DNA of 64,000 nucleotides from Zygnema cylindricum (Eukaryota > Streptophyta > Zygnematophyceae > Zygnematales > Zygnemataceae): contig JBBHKE010000712.1 in the NCBI GenBank assembly GCA_037447655.1, positions 1 to 64,000 of the forward strand, in the 5' to 3' direction. Shown one piece after another: positions 23,440 through 33,312 of this stretch (position 1 is its first letter; each line of letters opens with the position of its first letter). The notes below the pieces were generated by a model. It did not search any database. It had not been told where the DNA came from and saw only the letters and a program-made list of their open reading frames with translations. The translations under genes and the position numbers were made by a program.

Positions 23440-24725
23440 CTATCGTAAGTTGTGTTATGGGCTTTTCATGTGATCTTCTTAGATCGCTACTTTGATCAGC
23501 GACCGTCAGATCGTCCAAATTTGACGGTTTAAATAAAAATTACCTCAAAACTCACAGAAAAATAATTTTTTGTCCGAATGTTTTTCAAAATTTAGACATG
23601 ACGCATAATTCTCTATCGATCGATGTGCAACTCAACCCTGTTACTATTTTTTTTCATTTTGCGGCCAATACAATGTGGGTCTTAAGCATAGTTGTTCACT
23701 GTAATTAGTGCGAACGTACCGTACGCGACGAATTATACGTAACAAACGCATTGAACCTTTTGATCAAATCGCAAAAAATCGTTAATGAAATTCCTTCCGT
23801 ACTATTCCGTACATAAAAAAACAAAAAACTACTACATATAACGCAATTTGCAAGTTTTTCCCGTTAAATGAGCGGTAAAACAATAAACTGTTTATATTTT
23901 TATCACACTACTTGCTTGCATCGGAACTTCTTCACCAGTTGGTAGTCTAGTCGATACCTTGGGGTACGTTCGCACTTAGAGTTCGAATGCCACGAAGGCA
24001 AAATTTTATGAAATTTCGTCTGTCCGAGCCTATCTGATAGACAAACATGGCCGCCTTCTGTCTGCCTTCTTTCTCTATCCCGCAGACAGCGCATTACTCC
24101 AAAAAAATAAAATACAGACCAAGAACAAATGACATTTTTCACATTCAGCAATTTGCACGATTTCTGGGCATGGTTGCTTTTGTCGAAGTCTGGAGGCGAG
24201 GATAGTAAAAAGCTTGGGAGGGAGGAGGGTACGATATGGGGAAGCGGCTTCCTCGCGGTTTCGTTTTTAATGTTCCATGGCGTCTTTTTTCAAAAAAAAT
24301 GCAGTAGACGCCCGTACAAATTTCAAACTGAACGCGCGAAATTATTGTGACGTTCAACGTCTCTTTTCAAAAATGTCCGTACATTTTCGATTATATAATG
24401 TACAGCTTCCGTGGTATTCCTGATCAGTTCACTAAACAGAAAGTACCAATAAGTACGACGCATATTTCCTGTTTTATTCCGTACATATCCGCAAAAAAAT
24501 GTACAGTTACAGTAAAGTTAAAGTTTTTACAGGTTTCCGTGAATTTTCAGTTTCAGTTTACAATACACGTTATTTTACGATTTTTTCAAAAGTCAGGAAT
24601 TATACGTTTCAATCGGAAAAAAGGAAAAAATCGCGCGATTTGAACAACTATGGTCTTAAGGTCATATTGTATGTTTTGCATACAATAGGCATATTGTATG
24701 GCCTAATTTCACCTACTTTTGAACA
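23440..24725 (-). repeat. Repeat R1, copy 2, split by an hAT-like element
   Basis: The reverse complement matches 295-740. The match covers 23440-23686 and 24653-24725, with the 966-bp element between. The outer edge of similarity is the GTTCAAAAGTAGGTGAAA phrase (minus strand near 24705-24725). Confidence 0.7.
23687..24652. mobile_element. Non-autonomous hAT-like DNA transposon
   Basis: Perfect 12-bp terminal inverted repeats CATAGTTGTTCA (23687-23698) and TGAACAACTATG (24641-24652), flanked by a perfect 8-bp duplication GTCTTAAG (23679-23686 and 24653-24660). An 8-bp duplication with CA-starting ends is the hAT signature. Repeat R1 copy 1 at 355-372 shows the uninterrupted target (one GGTCTTAAGG on its minus strand), an independent empty site. 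No transposase is encoded. Confidence 0.88.
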
Positions 24726-24906
24726 ATGATTTGAACCGCAGTTGAGCGTTCAAAAATATTTTTTGCTGCCCGAATGTTTATCCAAGAAAAATGTGGAGAA
24801 AAACGAAGCGAAGTCAAAAATAAAATCCAAGCTCCAGCCACAGTTGGTTCAGCCGAAAAATAAGAAAAGCATCTCAAGAAGGTTAACAAGATCAACGGCA
24901 AATACA

Positions 24907-25128
24907 GTACCCCATGAATCGCTATTAGCGTCAATGTTTTTTTCGCCACTTAAAACATCTTTTCTCCGTACACACTTGTTGGATTTTCAGTTTGAGACCG
25001 CCAATCGGAAGCTGGGAATGTTATCTTTCAATCGCAACCGTCAGATCCACAATCCGACAAGTGTGTACGGAGAAAAGATGTTTCTAAGTGGCGAAAAAAA
25101 CATTGACGCTAATAGCGATTCACGGTGT
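24907..25128. mobile_element. Palindromic MITE
   Basis: Roughly 220 bp that folds almost end to end. GAATCGCTATTAGCGTCAATG (24916-24936) and the following TTTCGCCACTTAAAACATC pair with the reverse complement of 25050-25122, leaving an interior of about 65 nt. The pair extends outwards to GTACCCCATG versus GTACACCGTG. No clear target duplication was found. Similar end words occur near 1530 and 1735. Confidence 0.65.
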
Positions 25129-25489
25129 ACAGTTCAGTAACCATTTCGACGACATGTTCTTGCACGTGTGAAGGGTTTCCGGTGACGAGGGAGGAGAACG
25201 AACGAAGTCGAACGAACTAACAAAGGAACGTAGTTTTGGGCCTCAACCAGTAAATGCGAACGAGCAACCAATAGCTATTGCTGGAATATAACAAAGTAAC
25301 AAACCCTCGTCTGCTTTAGAGACCACACGAGCCAAAATAGGAGTGTCAACTACTAGAAACTTGAGAGACGGTGTGTGTGCTACCAGAGCCTGACTCCTTG
25401 AGCCTACTGGTGTTATGGCGGTCATAGGACTTGAACAAGCTCTCTGCAGCTTGTCTATGAGCCACTAGTCTTTTCCTACAATAAAAATT
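25129..25489. other. Gene-free stretch
   Basis: No gene, repeat or element end recognised. A frame open on the minus strand (25243-25425) has no family features and may be the far 3' end of the RT remnant. Confidence 0.3.
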
Positions 25490-26700
25490 ACTACCACCTA
25501 CAAGTCACGTCGAATTGCAAAGAGACGATTGTAAAAATTTGCAAGGGAGGAAATAAAAGAGGCGGCGATGGCAAAATACACACCAAGTAAAATGGGCGTT
25601 GTCCAAAACAACAAGTGTTGGTAGTAAACGCAACTTGGGAATTAAGAAGTTTCAAAGGGTCCTCGTAATGGGCAAGATCGTCCAACGAGGCATCGTTTAC
25701 AAAATTGTTCACAAATTCAAGTGCTCTGATAGGGGAATCTAAAGCACCGATGCCCTTTTGAGGAGCACAAATATGAATCGCGAACGGAGGCTCAAATTTG
25801 GCGGTAGGCGTATATGACACCATGCAGCTTATTTTGTGATCTTGACAGGAAGGTGTATCTTAAAAAGTTGTTTGAAAAAAAAGATAAAAGGTGGAAACAA
25901 CCTCGTCTTGTGAGCCAATAATACATGTGTCATAAGAACGGGCAACTTGGAAAGCAGTGGCTATTGTCTCGAAGGTTGAAGGTGAACCAGAACAAATAAA
26001 AGAGGTCCTATATGGTCAATCTGACATGTACAAGTCGCCGATTCCAAAACAACAACGTCCTTCATTGGTCCTCCCATTAGATAAGTTAAGACGCTTGGTT
26101 TTGGGTAAAAAGCACAAACTAATAAAAAAGACCTGGCTAATTGGAAACGAGGCATGTCCTGGCTCGTGAAGATGGCATACAATCAACGGTGCGGAACCAT
26201 TGGCAATGTCAACTTCGAGAACTGCCTAGCCAGGATGCAACTCTGGAAACGCCCGTAAACCACGGACAAGCGCCTCACAACCTACATTGACCGGGACAAT
26301 ATCGTAAACCACGGACAAGCGCCTCACAACCTACATTGACCGGGACAATAAACTTTTGTGGAGAAAAGTGGTTATGGAAAGCCCCTTGAAGTTGCAAACT
26401 CATGGATCTAACTATAACACCATACAAAAATTCCCTCGGAGCAATACGACGAAGACCTCCGACAATCTTCAAGACGACAACAGGACATAATACTGCCAAA
26501 ATGGGCGACACATGTCCATGAGCCAATTGAAAAGCCACCATAAACAACAAATTAAACCCCTATGATGGACTTTTTTAAGGAAAACTATTGCGTAAAACGA
26601 TGGACTTTTCGGAGGAAAACCATCATAAAAGAGTTGAAGTACTTTTTTGGGAATCCCAAAGCTGAGGGATGAAGTGACCAAACTGAGGCTTTAATGGAGG
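25490..26700 (-). pseudogene. Degenerate non-LTR-type reverse transcriptase remnant
   Basis: The minus strand, read in three frames, gives blocks in the order expected of a plant non-LTR-type RT: FSPQKFIVPVNVGCEALVRG, then an LEVDIANG block where the first catalytic Asp lies in this family, then SPSTFETIATAF with SYDTCIIGSQ, then FAIHICAPQKGIGALDSPIR and FGQRPFYLVCILPSPP. Stops and frame changes separate the blocks, and the second catalytic box is not preserved. I place it from memory of similar proteins in non-seed plants. A database search is needed to fix the clade. Confidence 0.55.
26254..26351. repeat. Perfect 49-bp tandem duplication
   Basis: Two identical 49-bp units begin with CGTAAACCACGGACAAGC at 26254 and 26303. 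It lies inside the RT remnant and adds a frame-breaking insert to it. It appears recent, as the copies show no difference. Confidence 0.85.
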
Positions 26701-26733
26701 TCTACCCAAAGTCCAAGAGAGTCATAAGATTCA

Positions 26734-28688
26734 AGTAAAACATCTAGTAGTTATGGATGAAGGAAAGTCTGTGGATCCCTTCAAGTATACAAAGTTAGTA
26801 AAAATCAGATTTGAGTCAAAAAATTCCGATGACTTTGAGCTTCCTAACTATCTAGGTTTTAGAGAAGATGATATTCTTGCATGTACAAATCAGACCAAAA
26901 AGGACTCGTCTGCGGAAACTCTAGTGACAACTCTACCCGAAGCGGAAGACGTGATAGAAAATGTTTCAGAATCAAGGGATAGGGGAAAAGCCGAGATTGT
27001 TCGAAAGAACCCACGAGAACCATCTATTACGGCCACAGATTTTGAAGGGGGGAGGAGAAGTAGCAAAAGATTACAAGAAACACAAGTTAATAACAAGGTA
27101 ACAAAACTATCTCATCAAGATGAACCTCAAACGTATGGAGAGGCGATGACTTGTCCAGAAAGGAACCAGTGGAAGAGAGCCACCTATGAGGAGATGGCCT
27201 CAATTATGGCAGCCGATACTTTGGAGCTAGTGGACTGTCCACCTTACTGAAAACCAATCGGTTGTAAGTGGGTTTTCAAATTAAAACTGAACTTGAATAA
27301 CACCATTGAGCGTTACAAAGCCTGATTAGTGGCAATAGGATTTACACAGTGAGAAGGAATCGACTACGAGGAAACCTTTGCCCCGGTAGCAGATTTCCCT
27401 CCGTCTGCATACTTTTCAGTCTACTAGCAGTGTAAGACATATAGGTGCATCAGATGGACATGAAGACAGACTTTTTGCATGGAAGAGGAGATCTTCATGC
27501 GACAACTCGAAGGATTTGTGGAGGAAGGAGAGGAGAGTAAAGTATGCCGGCTGATTAAATCCCTTTACAGTTTGAAACAGGCGCTTCGACAGTGGAATAA
27601 GAAACTTGATGAGTTTCTTACCGGTCTGGGATATATCCGGATCAGCTCAGATCACTCAATCTATGTTTTTGAAGATGAGGAAGGTATTATATTTATTGCA
27701 ATTTATGTTGATGATTTACTTGTTTTAAGTAAATCAATGGAAAAAATTAATAAACTGAAAACTGATCTTAAGGGGAGATTTGAATTGAAGGATATTGGAG
27801 AAGCAAAATGTATTTTGGGAATTCAAGAAGAAAGAGACCGAGAAAAAAAGATTATAAGATTGACTCAAAAGAAGCAATAGGGAACATGCTCGAAAAATTT
27901 CATATGGATAAAGCTAATAGTTGTACAACTCCAATGGAGTTAAAGAAGGGAAGTGAGGGGAGTGAGGAAAAAGGAGTCATAGTCTTAGATGAGAAATTAA
28001 GTCCTGAAGAATAGATGTTCATGCAGACTATTCCTTACTGGCAAGTAGTGGGAAGCCTAATCTATTTCATAAATTGTACCCGGCCAGATTTAGCTGCAGC
28101 TGTAGGAGTGCTGAGTAGAAGTCTAAATGCTCCCACTAAGAAGGATTGGGAGGCAGCTAAGAGAGTCCTTATATATTTGGTAGGAACTAGGGATCTATGG
28201 TTGCATTTGGGTAAAAGAATATTGACATCACTACTTCGAGTGATGCCAGTTATGGTGATGCTCCGATAAAAAGATGTACTTCTAGATATGTATTATATGT
28301 GGGTGATGGGGCTTGCTGTTGGAGTAGCAAACAACAAAAGGTTATTGCTCAGTCCACCATGGAGGCTAAGTATATGGCCTCTTGCTCTGCTATAAAATAA
28401 TTGATGTGGGTCAAGTCTTTGCTTGGTGAGCTAGGTCACCTTAAGAGTGGTGTGCAAAAAATTTTTTTGTGATAATCAGGCTGCAATCATTATTTTTGCC
28501 AATCCCAAACATCATTTTAAAGCTAAACACATGGACATTACACTCAGCTTTGTTAGAGAGAATGTAGAAAACAAAATATTCAGTTTAGAGTACCGACGAG
28601 ATAGTGAGATGGTAGCATATATGATAACCAAACCTGTGCCTTCCCCTAAACTAATTTTCTACAGGGAGAAGTGTGGTCTAAATTAAAG
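26734..28688 (+). pseudogene. A2 RT and RNase H, degraded
   Basis: Contains the integrase tail (MDEGKSVDPFKYTKL), RT start, YVDDLLVLS (near 27705), RNase H fragments and the terminal KPVPSPKLIFYREKCG. It shares with A1 the stop after VDCPPY (27248-27250), the stop in the KARLVAKGF region and the frame break at FLHG. It has its own breaks near 27880, 28012 and 28215. Not functional. Confidence 0.88.
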
Positions 28689-28710
28689 ATTGACTAGAAA
28701 ATAAGGGGAG

Positions 28711-29776
28711 CGTAGAAATCAATGTTTATTTTATTATTTTCTAGGTCTAAATTGGAATATAGAAAAAAGACGAGGCAGTGTGCCTCTAACTTCTCTCTCC
28801 AACTCCCACACTTGTTGCAGTCACTGGGAAGTTAAAAAGGAGGCTAGAGCCAGGGCTACTTAGGCTATCCAGGGGTTTACAGGAAATATTTTAGTTAATT
28901 TACAGATAGGTAGGTTTATTAACTAAAAGGAGTATGTCGGTAACAGGATTTGATCTTGGTACGTGCCGACCGTCATAACCCCGGTAGCCGGTAGCCTTAA
29001 CCGTTAAGTCTAGAAGTTGCGATACATTCTATTGGGTTTGATATTTATTTAAATGTTTACACGTAGGAAAATTCATTTTACGGTGGATGTTTAAGGTTAC
29101 ATAGATCCCGTTATGTAAACGTACGGATTTCGGTATGAACAAAAAAAACAAGTACCGCGCATTTTATTTCTTTTACGAAACAAATAGCGCACAAGCATTT
29201 ATGATGGCTACGATTTAAATCTGCATTCAATCGGACGGCCGAAAATAAAGCCAAGATCGCGGAAGAGATTCTCGGCGGTTTATGTTCATTGCCACATCGG
29301 ATGACACGTGGCACGATTACGTTGGATCGCGGCATCTACGGGAATTACGGGACCGAATCCAGATATGACATGTGTCGACATTTAGGGCATGTCGTACAAT
29401 ATCCGTACATAAAGTACACCGACAGCTGAACTTTTGTGTACGGAAGTCTAATATGATTGGTGTCGTACACCAGTAGATAGAGTTTTAGAGAGATATAGGA
29501 CTTAGAAAAATTGGTAGATAAGACCCTCTCTCCCAAAGAATTCCGTACAAAAGGTCAACTTTGACCCTCCATAACTTACTGCTCACGAAAGCAAATTCAG
29601 AGATTCTTTTTGCTATCGACTCAGGGGAGTCTTGCCTTTACAAGGGTGAAGGTGGTCAGAGTTTTTTTTTGCCAGGGTGGTGGTTATTCGTGCTGAAAGA
29701 CAAAGGGGTCAGGGTTATCCTAGAGGCTTCGTGTGAGCTGCTTACTCTGAGGTCCTATGGAGGTCTGTGAGTTGTA
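28711..29776 (+). repeat. 3' LTR of A2
   Basis: Family A LTR with G-box at 29305-29310, antisense tRNA-like module near 28935-29020, GTAC hairpin near 29395-29445 and hairpin row near 29555-29655. It ends GTTGTA at 29776 and abuts inverted gag sequence of another A element. Confidence 0.85.
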
Positions 29777-29861
29777 GAAGTCCCTGGTTTCAATATCATT
29801 GTCCTCTTTCCTCGGAATATGTGACATGAATACCGAACCAGTTGCTATTGGTGTGGTCGTC

Positions 29862-30318
29862 TGTAACTCTGAGACCTCCATAGGTCCTTAGAGTAGGCAG
29901 CTCACACGAAGCCTGTAGGATAACCTTGACCCCTTTGTGTTTCAGCAAGAATAATTGCCATTATGGCAGACAAAAAATCCAACTTTGTGAAGGTATGACT
30001 CCCTTGAGTCAATAGCAAAAAGAATCTCTGAATTTGCTCCCGTGAGCAGTAAGTTATGAAGGGTCAAAGTTAACCTTTTGTACAGAAGCTATGTGGGAGA
30101 GAGGGTTCAATCTATCAAATTTTTCTAATTCCTATCTCTCTCTAAAACACTATCTACTGAAGTACGGCACCAATCATAATATTGTATCCTAATAAAAGGT
30201 ACAAGTGTCGTTGTACTTTTTGTACGGCCATTGTACGACATGGCCAAGAAGTCGACACATGTCATTTTTGGATTCGTTCTTGTAATCCCCGGAGATGTTG
30301 TATTCCAATGTGGTTGTG
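29862..30318 (-). repeat. A4 LTR, distal part
   Basis: Second half of the family A LTR on the minus strand, with GTAC hairpin and hairpin row (minus strand of 29985-30080). It is separated from its first half (33664-34236) by B1. The target pentamer TTGTG is at 30314-30318. Confidence 0.85.
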
Positions 30319-31628
30319 TGTTGATATTTGGGTATTTTCTAGGTCTTTATTAGATAGAAAAGAGTAGAGGCAGTCTGCCCCTGACTCCCTTCTCCAAGCC
30401 CCCACACTTGTCGTAGTCACTGAAGGCTGGAAAGGGAGCTAGAGCCATGGCTGCCTAAGCTCTCCAGAGAGACAGGAATAGATAATAAAGGTATGTTTAC
30501 CAAAAAGGCAGTTGACGGACCCAGGAATTGATCCTGGTACCTACCGTCGGTGAATCGTCCCATAGGAGTTAGCTTTGTCCATTTAGTCTAGGACCAGTGC
30601 TAGAACATATAGGGTTTGATAGATATTTCTGTAGTTACAGGTAGGGAATTCCATTTAACTGGGTTACGGTCTATAGAACATAGAATCACTTGTACTATTA
30701 GTACCGGACGAAACAAATAGTACGGACATTTGTTTCGACGGTTCGTATTTAATCTCTATATGAATCGGACGGCCGTGGTTAGCGCCGGTCTCGAGGAAAG
30801 GACAATTTGGCGGTTTGCGGACTCCGCCACTCCGGATGACACGTGGCAACAACGTACTGGATTACGGAATTTACGGAACGGCAGAAAACAAATCCGGAAG
30901 TGACAAATGTCGCACTATGGCGACATCGTACAATATACGTACAGAAAGTACTCCGGCACTAGTACTTTCTTGTACGGTACCGTTTTCTGACGCGGCATGA
31001 CCTGGCGCCACGTGGAGAGATAAGATTTGGAGGCAGGAATTCCGGAGAATACAAGAGCGAATCCAGATAGGACAATTGTTGACTTTTGAGCCATGTCATA
31101 CGATGTCCGTACAAAAGGTACACCGGCATCTGTACCTTTATGTACTATACAGTAATGTGATTGGTCCGTACCTCAGTACTAGAGGGTTTAGAGAGGGGTT
31201 TAGAACTTAGAATATTTTTGGTAGGTAGCTGCCTCTCCCAGAGAGCACCTTGTATAAATGTCAAACTTTGGCCAGCCATAACTATCAATTCAGTTGACCA
31301 AATTCAGTGATTCTTGTTGCTGCGGACTCAGGGGAGTCCAGGCTACACAGGGGTGTAGTCGGTCAGAGTTCTTGCCTGCCTGGGTGGCTGCATTTCTAAG
31401 GGAAAGTCAAAGTGGGGACTGTTATCCTATACTCATATTCTAACTTTGCATTCTGTAGTGAAACTGAGCACACAGAAAGTCTTACTTCACAGGGGTGAAG
31501 CTGTAATGGGGTTCTGATTGTCAAGGGGTCAATCATTTGGGTTTATATTAACTTGGAGTCGGCACTATCTAGATTAGCTTCCTTTGGACCTGCAAATTCT
31601 GTGTGGCAATGGAGCCCATAGAATTTCA
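30319..31628 (+). repeat. 5' LTR of B1
   Basis: 1310 bp, with G-box at 30840-30845, TATA-like TATAAAT at 31253-31259, hairpins GACTCAGGGGAGTC (31325-31338) and CTACACAGGGGTGTAG (31343-31358), and gag ATG at 31609. It is about 175 bp longer than the B2 LTR because the GTAC hairpin module occurs twice (near 30930-30980 and 31090-31150). Antisense tRNA-like module near 30520-30600. Confidence 0.88.
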
Positions 31629-33309
31629 GGTTATGGGCCCACCATCTAGGGTGCCTATGTTCGATGGAACAGACTTCACTTATTGGGAGTTTACGATGGA
31701 GGGATTACTTTTCGAAAAGCACTTGTGGGGAATTGTTTCGGGACAAGTGAGGTGTCCGCCACCGGGTTTTGGAGGAGATCACTATGGAGAATCATCTGGG
31801 GCTGCCCAGAAAACCAACCGGAGTTCAGGTGCAACGGAAGGTGAAGGGAAGATCATTACCGTGGAAGGGGAAATAGGGGAGAAGGATAAAGGGACACCTA
31901 TGGTGAGGGGAGCTAGGCTCTCGCCTACGGTTCCACTTGTGGGGGTTATAACCGAACCAAAAACTGAAGAAAATGATAGAAAAATTTGGGAATATAAAAA
32001 CACTATAGCAAAACATCTCATACTTAGATATGTGTCTAAGTCTATAGCTATCACTCTTTTAAATCTAACCAAGTCGTCGGAAATTTGGGACACACTAATT
32101 CAGATTTATAAGAGTGAGACTATACAGAGGCAGCAGTTAGTAAGACAAGAGATAGAGGCCTATGTTTATAAAGGCGGTAGCATGATAGAGTTTTGCAATG
32201 ATATTGCTGGGTTATATGTTGAGCTTGCTAGTACGGGATATGTAGAATCTGAGGAGAGAAAGATTAATACACTAATCATAAAGCTTCCATATGAGTACGA
32301 AGACATCATTTACCGTATGCAGGGAATGGATGTCTCCTCGTGGACTTGGAGCATTACCATGGGAATAATTCTTGTGAGAGAAAGCACTTTGGAGCTTCGT
32401 AGGGGAAGTGAAAGGGTGATTGCATTTACAGCTGGTAGTGACTGGCGGAAGCGTGATGTGAGGAACGGCGGTGACGAGCGGAAGCGTGATGAAAGGAAGA
32501 AGGACAAAGGTAAACCTTATCGAAACTTCGGTGGAAGGAGAGGGAGAGGAAAAGAAAGGGGAACTTTGAAAAAGGGGGTTTGCTTCGCTTGTAGGAAACC
32601 GGGTCACTATATGGAGGAGTGTCCTCGTTTGGAAGAACTTAGAAGTTGGAGTGTGAATGAGGAGGAAGAAGGGGAAGAGGAGAAAGAGGATGAAAAAATC
32701 TTGGAGCTTCTTCACATCGGTAGAATGGAGAAGAGAGAAAAGTACACAGAAATTCCACGAAGGCAACAGTGTGCTTTTGGAGGTATAAGGGAAGTAAAGA
32801 GAGAGGAGGTACTTGAGGATGTGGAGGAGTGTAAAGTGTATGACTTAGAAATGAGAAAGTCAGAACTAGGATCAATAAGTGAAAACGGGAAAAATAAAAT
32901 TAAAGAGGATAATTTTATAGGTAGTTTGGAATTAGAAAACTGGTCGGAAAAGGAGACTTCAACGGATTACGAGGAAAGGGGAGAAGTGAAACTAGAAGGG
33001 GTTTTAAAGGATAAGGGAGAAGAGGAATATTTAATGAAAGGTTTAGGGGAGGATAAATATTTATTGGGAATAAATTTAGAAAGTGAGAGTGGAAAGAAAT
33101 CCATGGGAGAGAGTGAGGAAAGTTCATGTTTTCGGGGTAATGGGTTTGACATCACTAAAGGGAGTGATGACATTTATGAAGGTGTGCCTGTAAAAGGGTT
33201 AGCCTCAGGATGTGTGTTGCAGATTGGAGATGGGGCTGGCTGTTTGAATTGCAAGAGGGAAATCGGATTTAGTGTGGATGGAAAAGAGGTGAGGTGGATA
33301 AAAATTTAG
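31609..33309 (+). CDS. B1 gag-like protein with zinc knuckle and RNase H-derived tail
   Basis: I chose the ATG at 31609, 20 nt inside the LTR end, as in all families here. A GTG in the same frame lies 6 nt upstream. Open for 566 codons. The N-terminal half matches A6 gag (MEPIEFQVMGPPSRVPMFDG, LWGIVSGQVR, then the QQLVRQEIEAYVYKGGSM block). A basic Arg/Gly stretch precedes the CCHC knuckle CFACRKPGHYMEEC. Instead of protease, integrase and RT there is a Glu/Lys-rich region and a tail (GSDDIYEGVPVKGLASGCVL, IGDGAGCLNCKREI, EVRWIK) that aligns to A6 RNase H. The first catalytic Asp is kept and the others are lost. Predicted to form particles or bind its RNA. It is truncated relative to B2 by the TRIM junction near 33303-33312. 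Confidence 0.8.
   Translation: MEPIEFQVMGPPSRVPMFDGTDFTYWEFTMEGLLFEKHLWGIVSGQVRCPPPGFGGDHYGESSGAAQKTNRSSGATEGEGKIITVEGEIGEKDKGTPMVRGARLSPTVPLVGVITEPKTEENDRKIWEYKNTIAKHLILRYVSKSIAITLLNLTKSSEIWDTLIQIYKSETIQRQQLVRQEIEAYVYKGGSMIEFCNDIAGLYVELASTGYVESEERKINTLIIKLPYEYEDIIYRMQGMDVSSWTWSITMGIILVRESTLELRRGSERVIAFTAGSDWRKRDVRNGGDERKRDERKKDKGKPYRNFGGRRGRGKERGTLKKGVCFACRKPGHYMEECPRLEELRSWSVNEEEEGEEEKEDEKILELLHIGRMEKREKYTEIPRRQQCAFGGIREVKREEVLEDVEECKVYDLEMRKSELGSISENGKNKIKEDNFIGSLELENWSEKETSTDYEERGEVKLEGVLKDKGEEEYLMKGLGEDKYLLGINLESESGKKSMGESEESSCFRGNGFDITKGSDDIYEGVPVKGLASGCVLQIGDGAGCLNCKREIGFSVDGKEVRWIKI
31629..31643 (+). promoter_or_regulatory. Primer-binding site of B1
   Basis: GGTTATGGGCCCACC, an exact complement of the plant initiator tRNA-Met anticodon arm, directly after the LTR. 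It is translated in frame within gag (Gln-Val-Met-Gly-Pro-Pro). Confidence 0.9.
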
Positions 33310-33312
33310 TGT

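Larger units (their letters stand above)
26734..29776 (+). mobile_element. Copia element A2, 5'-truncated
   Basis: Starts abruptly at 26734 in the integrase-RT linker and runs through RT, RNase H and polypurine tract to a 3' LTR at 28711-29776. The 5' LTR, gag, protease and integrase core are absent. From 26734 to about 27520 it is almost identical to A1 from 17063, sharing the same stops. After that it diverges more. The 3' LTR begins CGTAGAAATC, with the terminal TG mutated. Confidence 0.88.

Noticed and set aside
32272-33127. Minus-strand frames opposite B1 gag
   Set aside because: These are shadows of the Glu/Lys-rich gag frame, giving Leu/Ser/Phe-rich translations with no motif.
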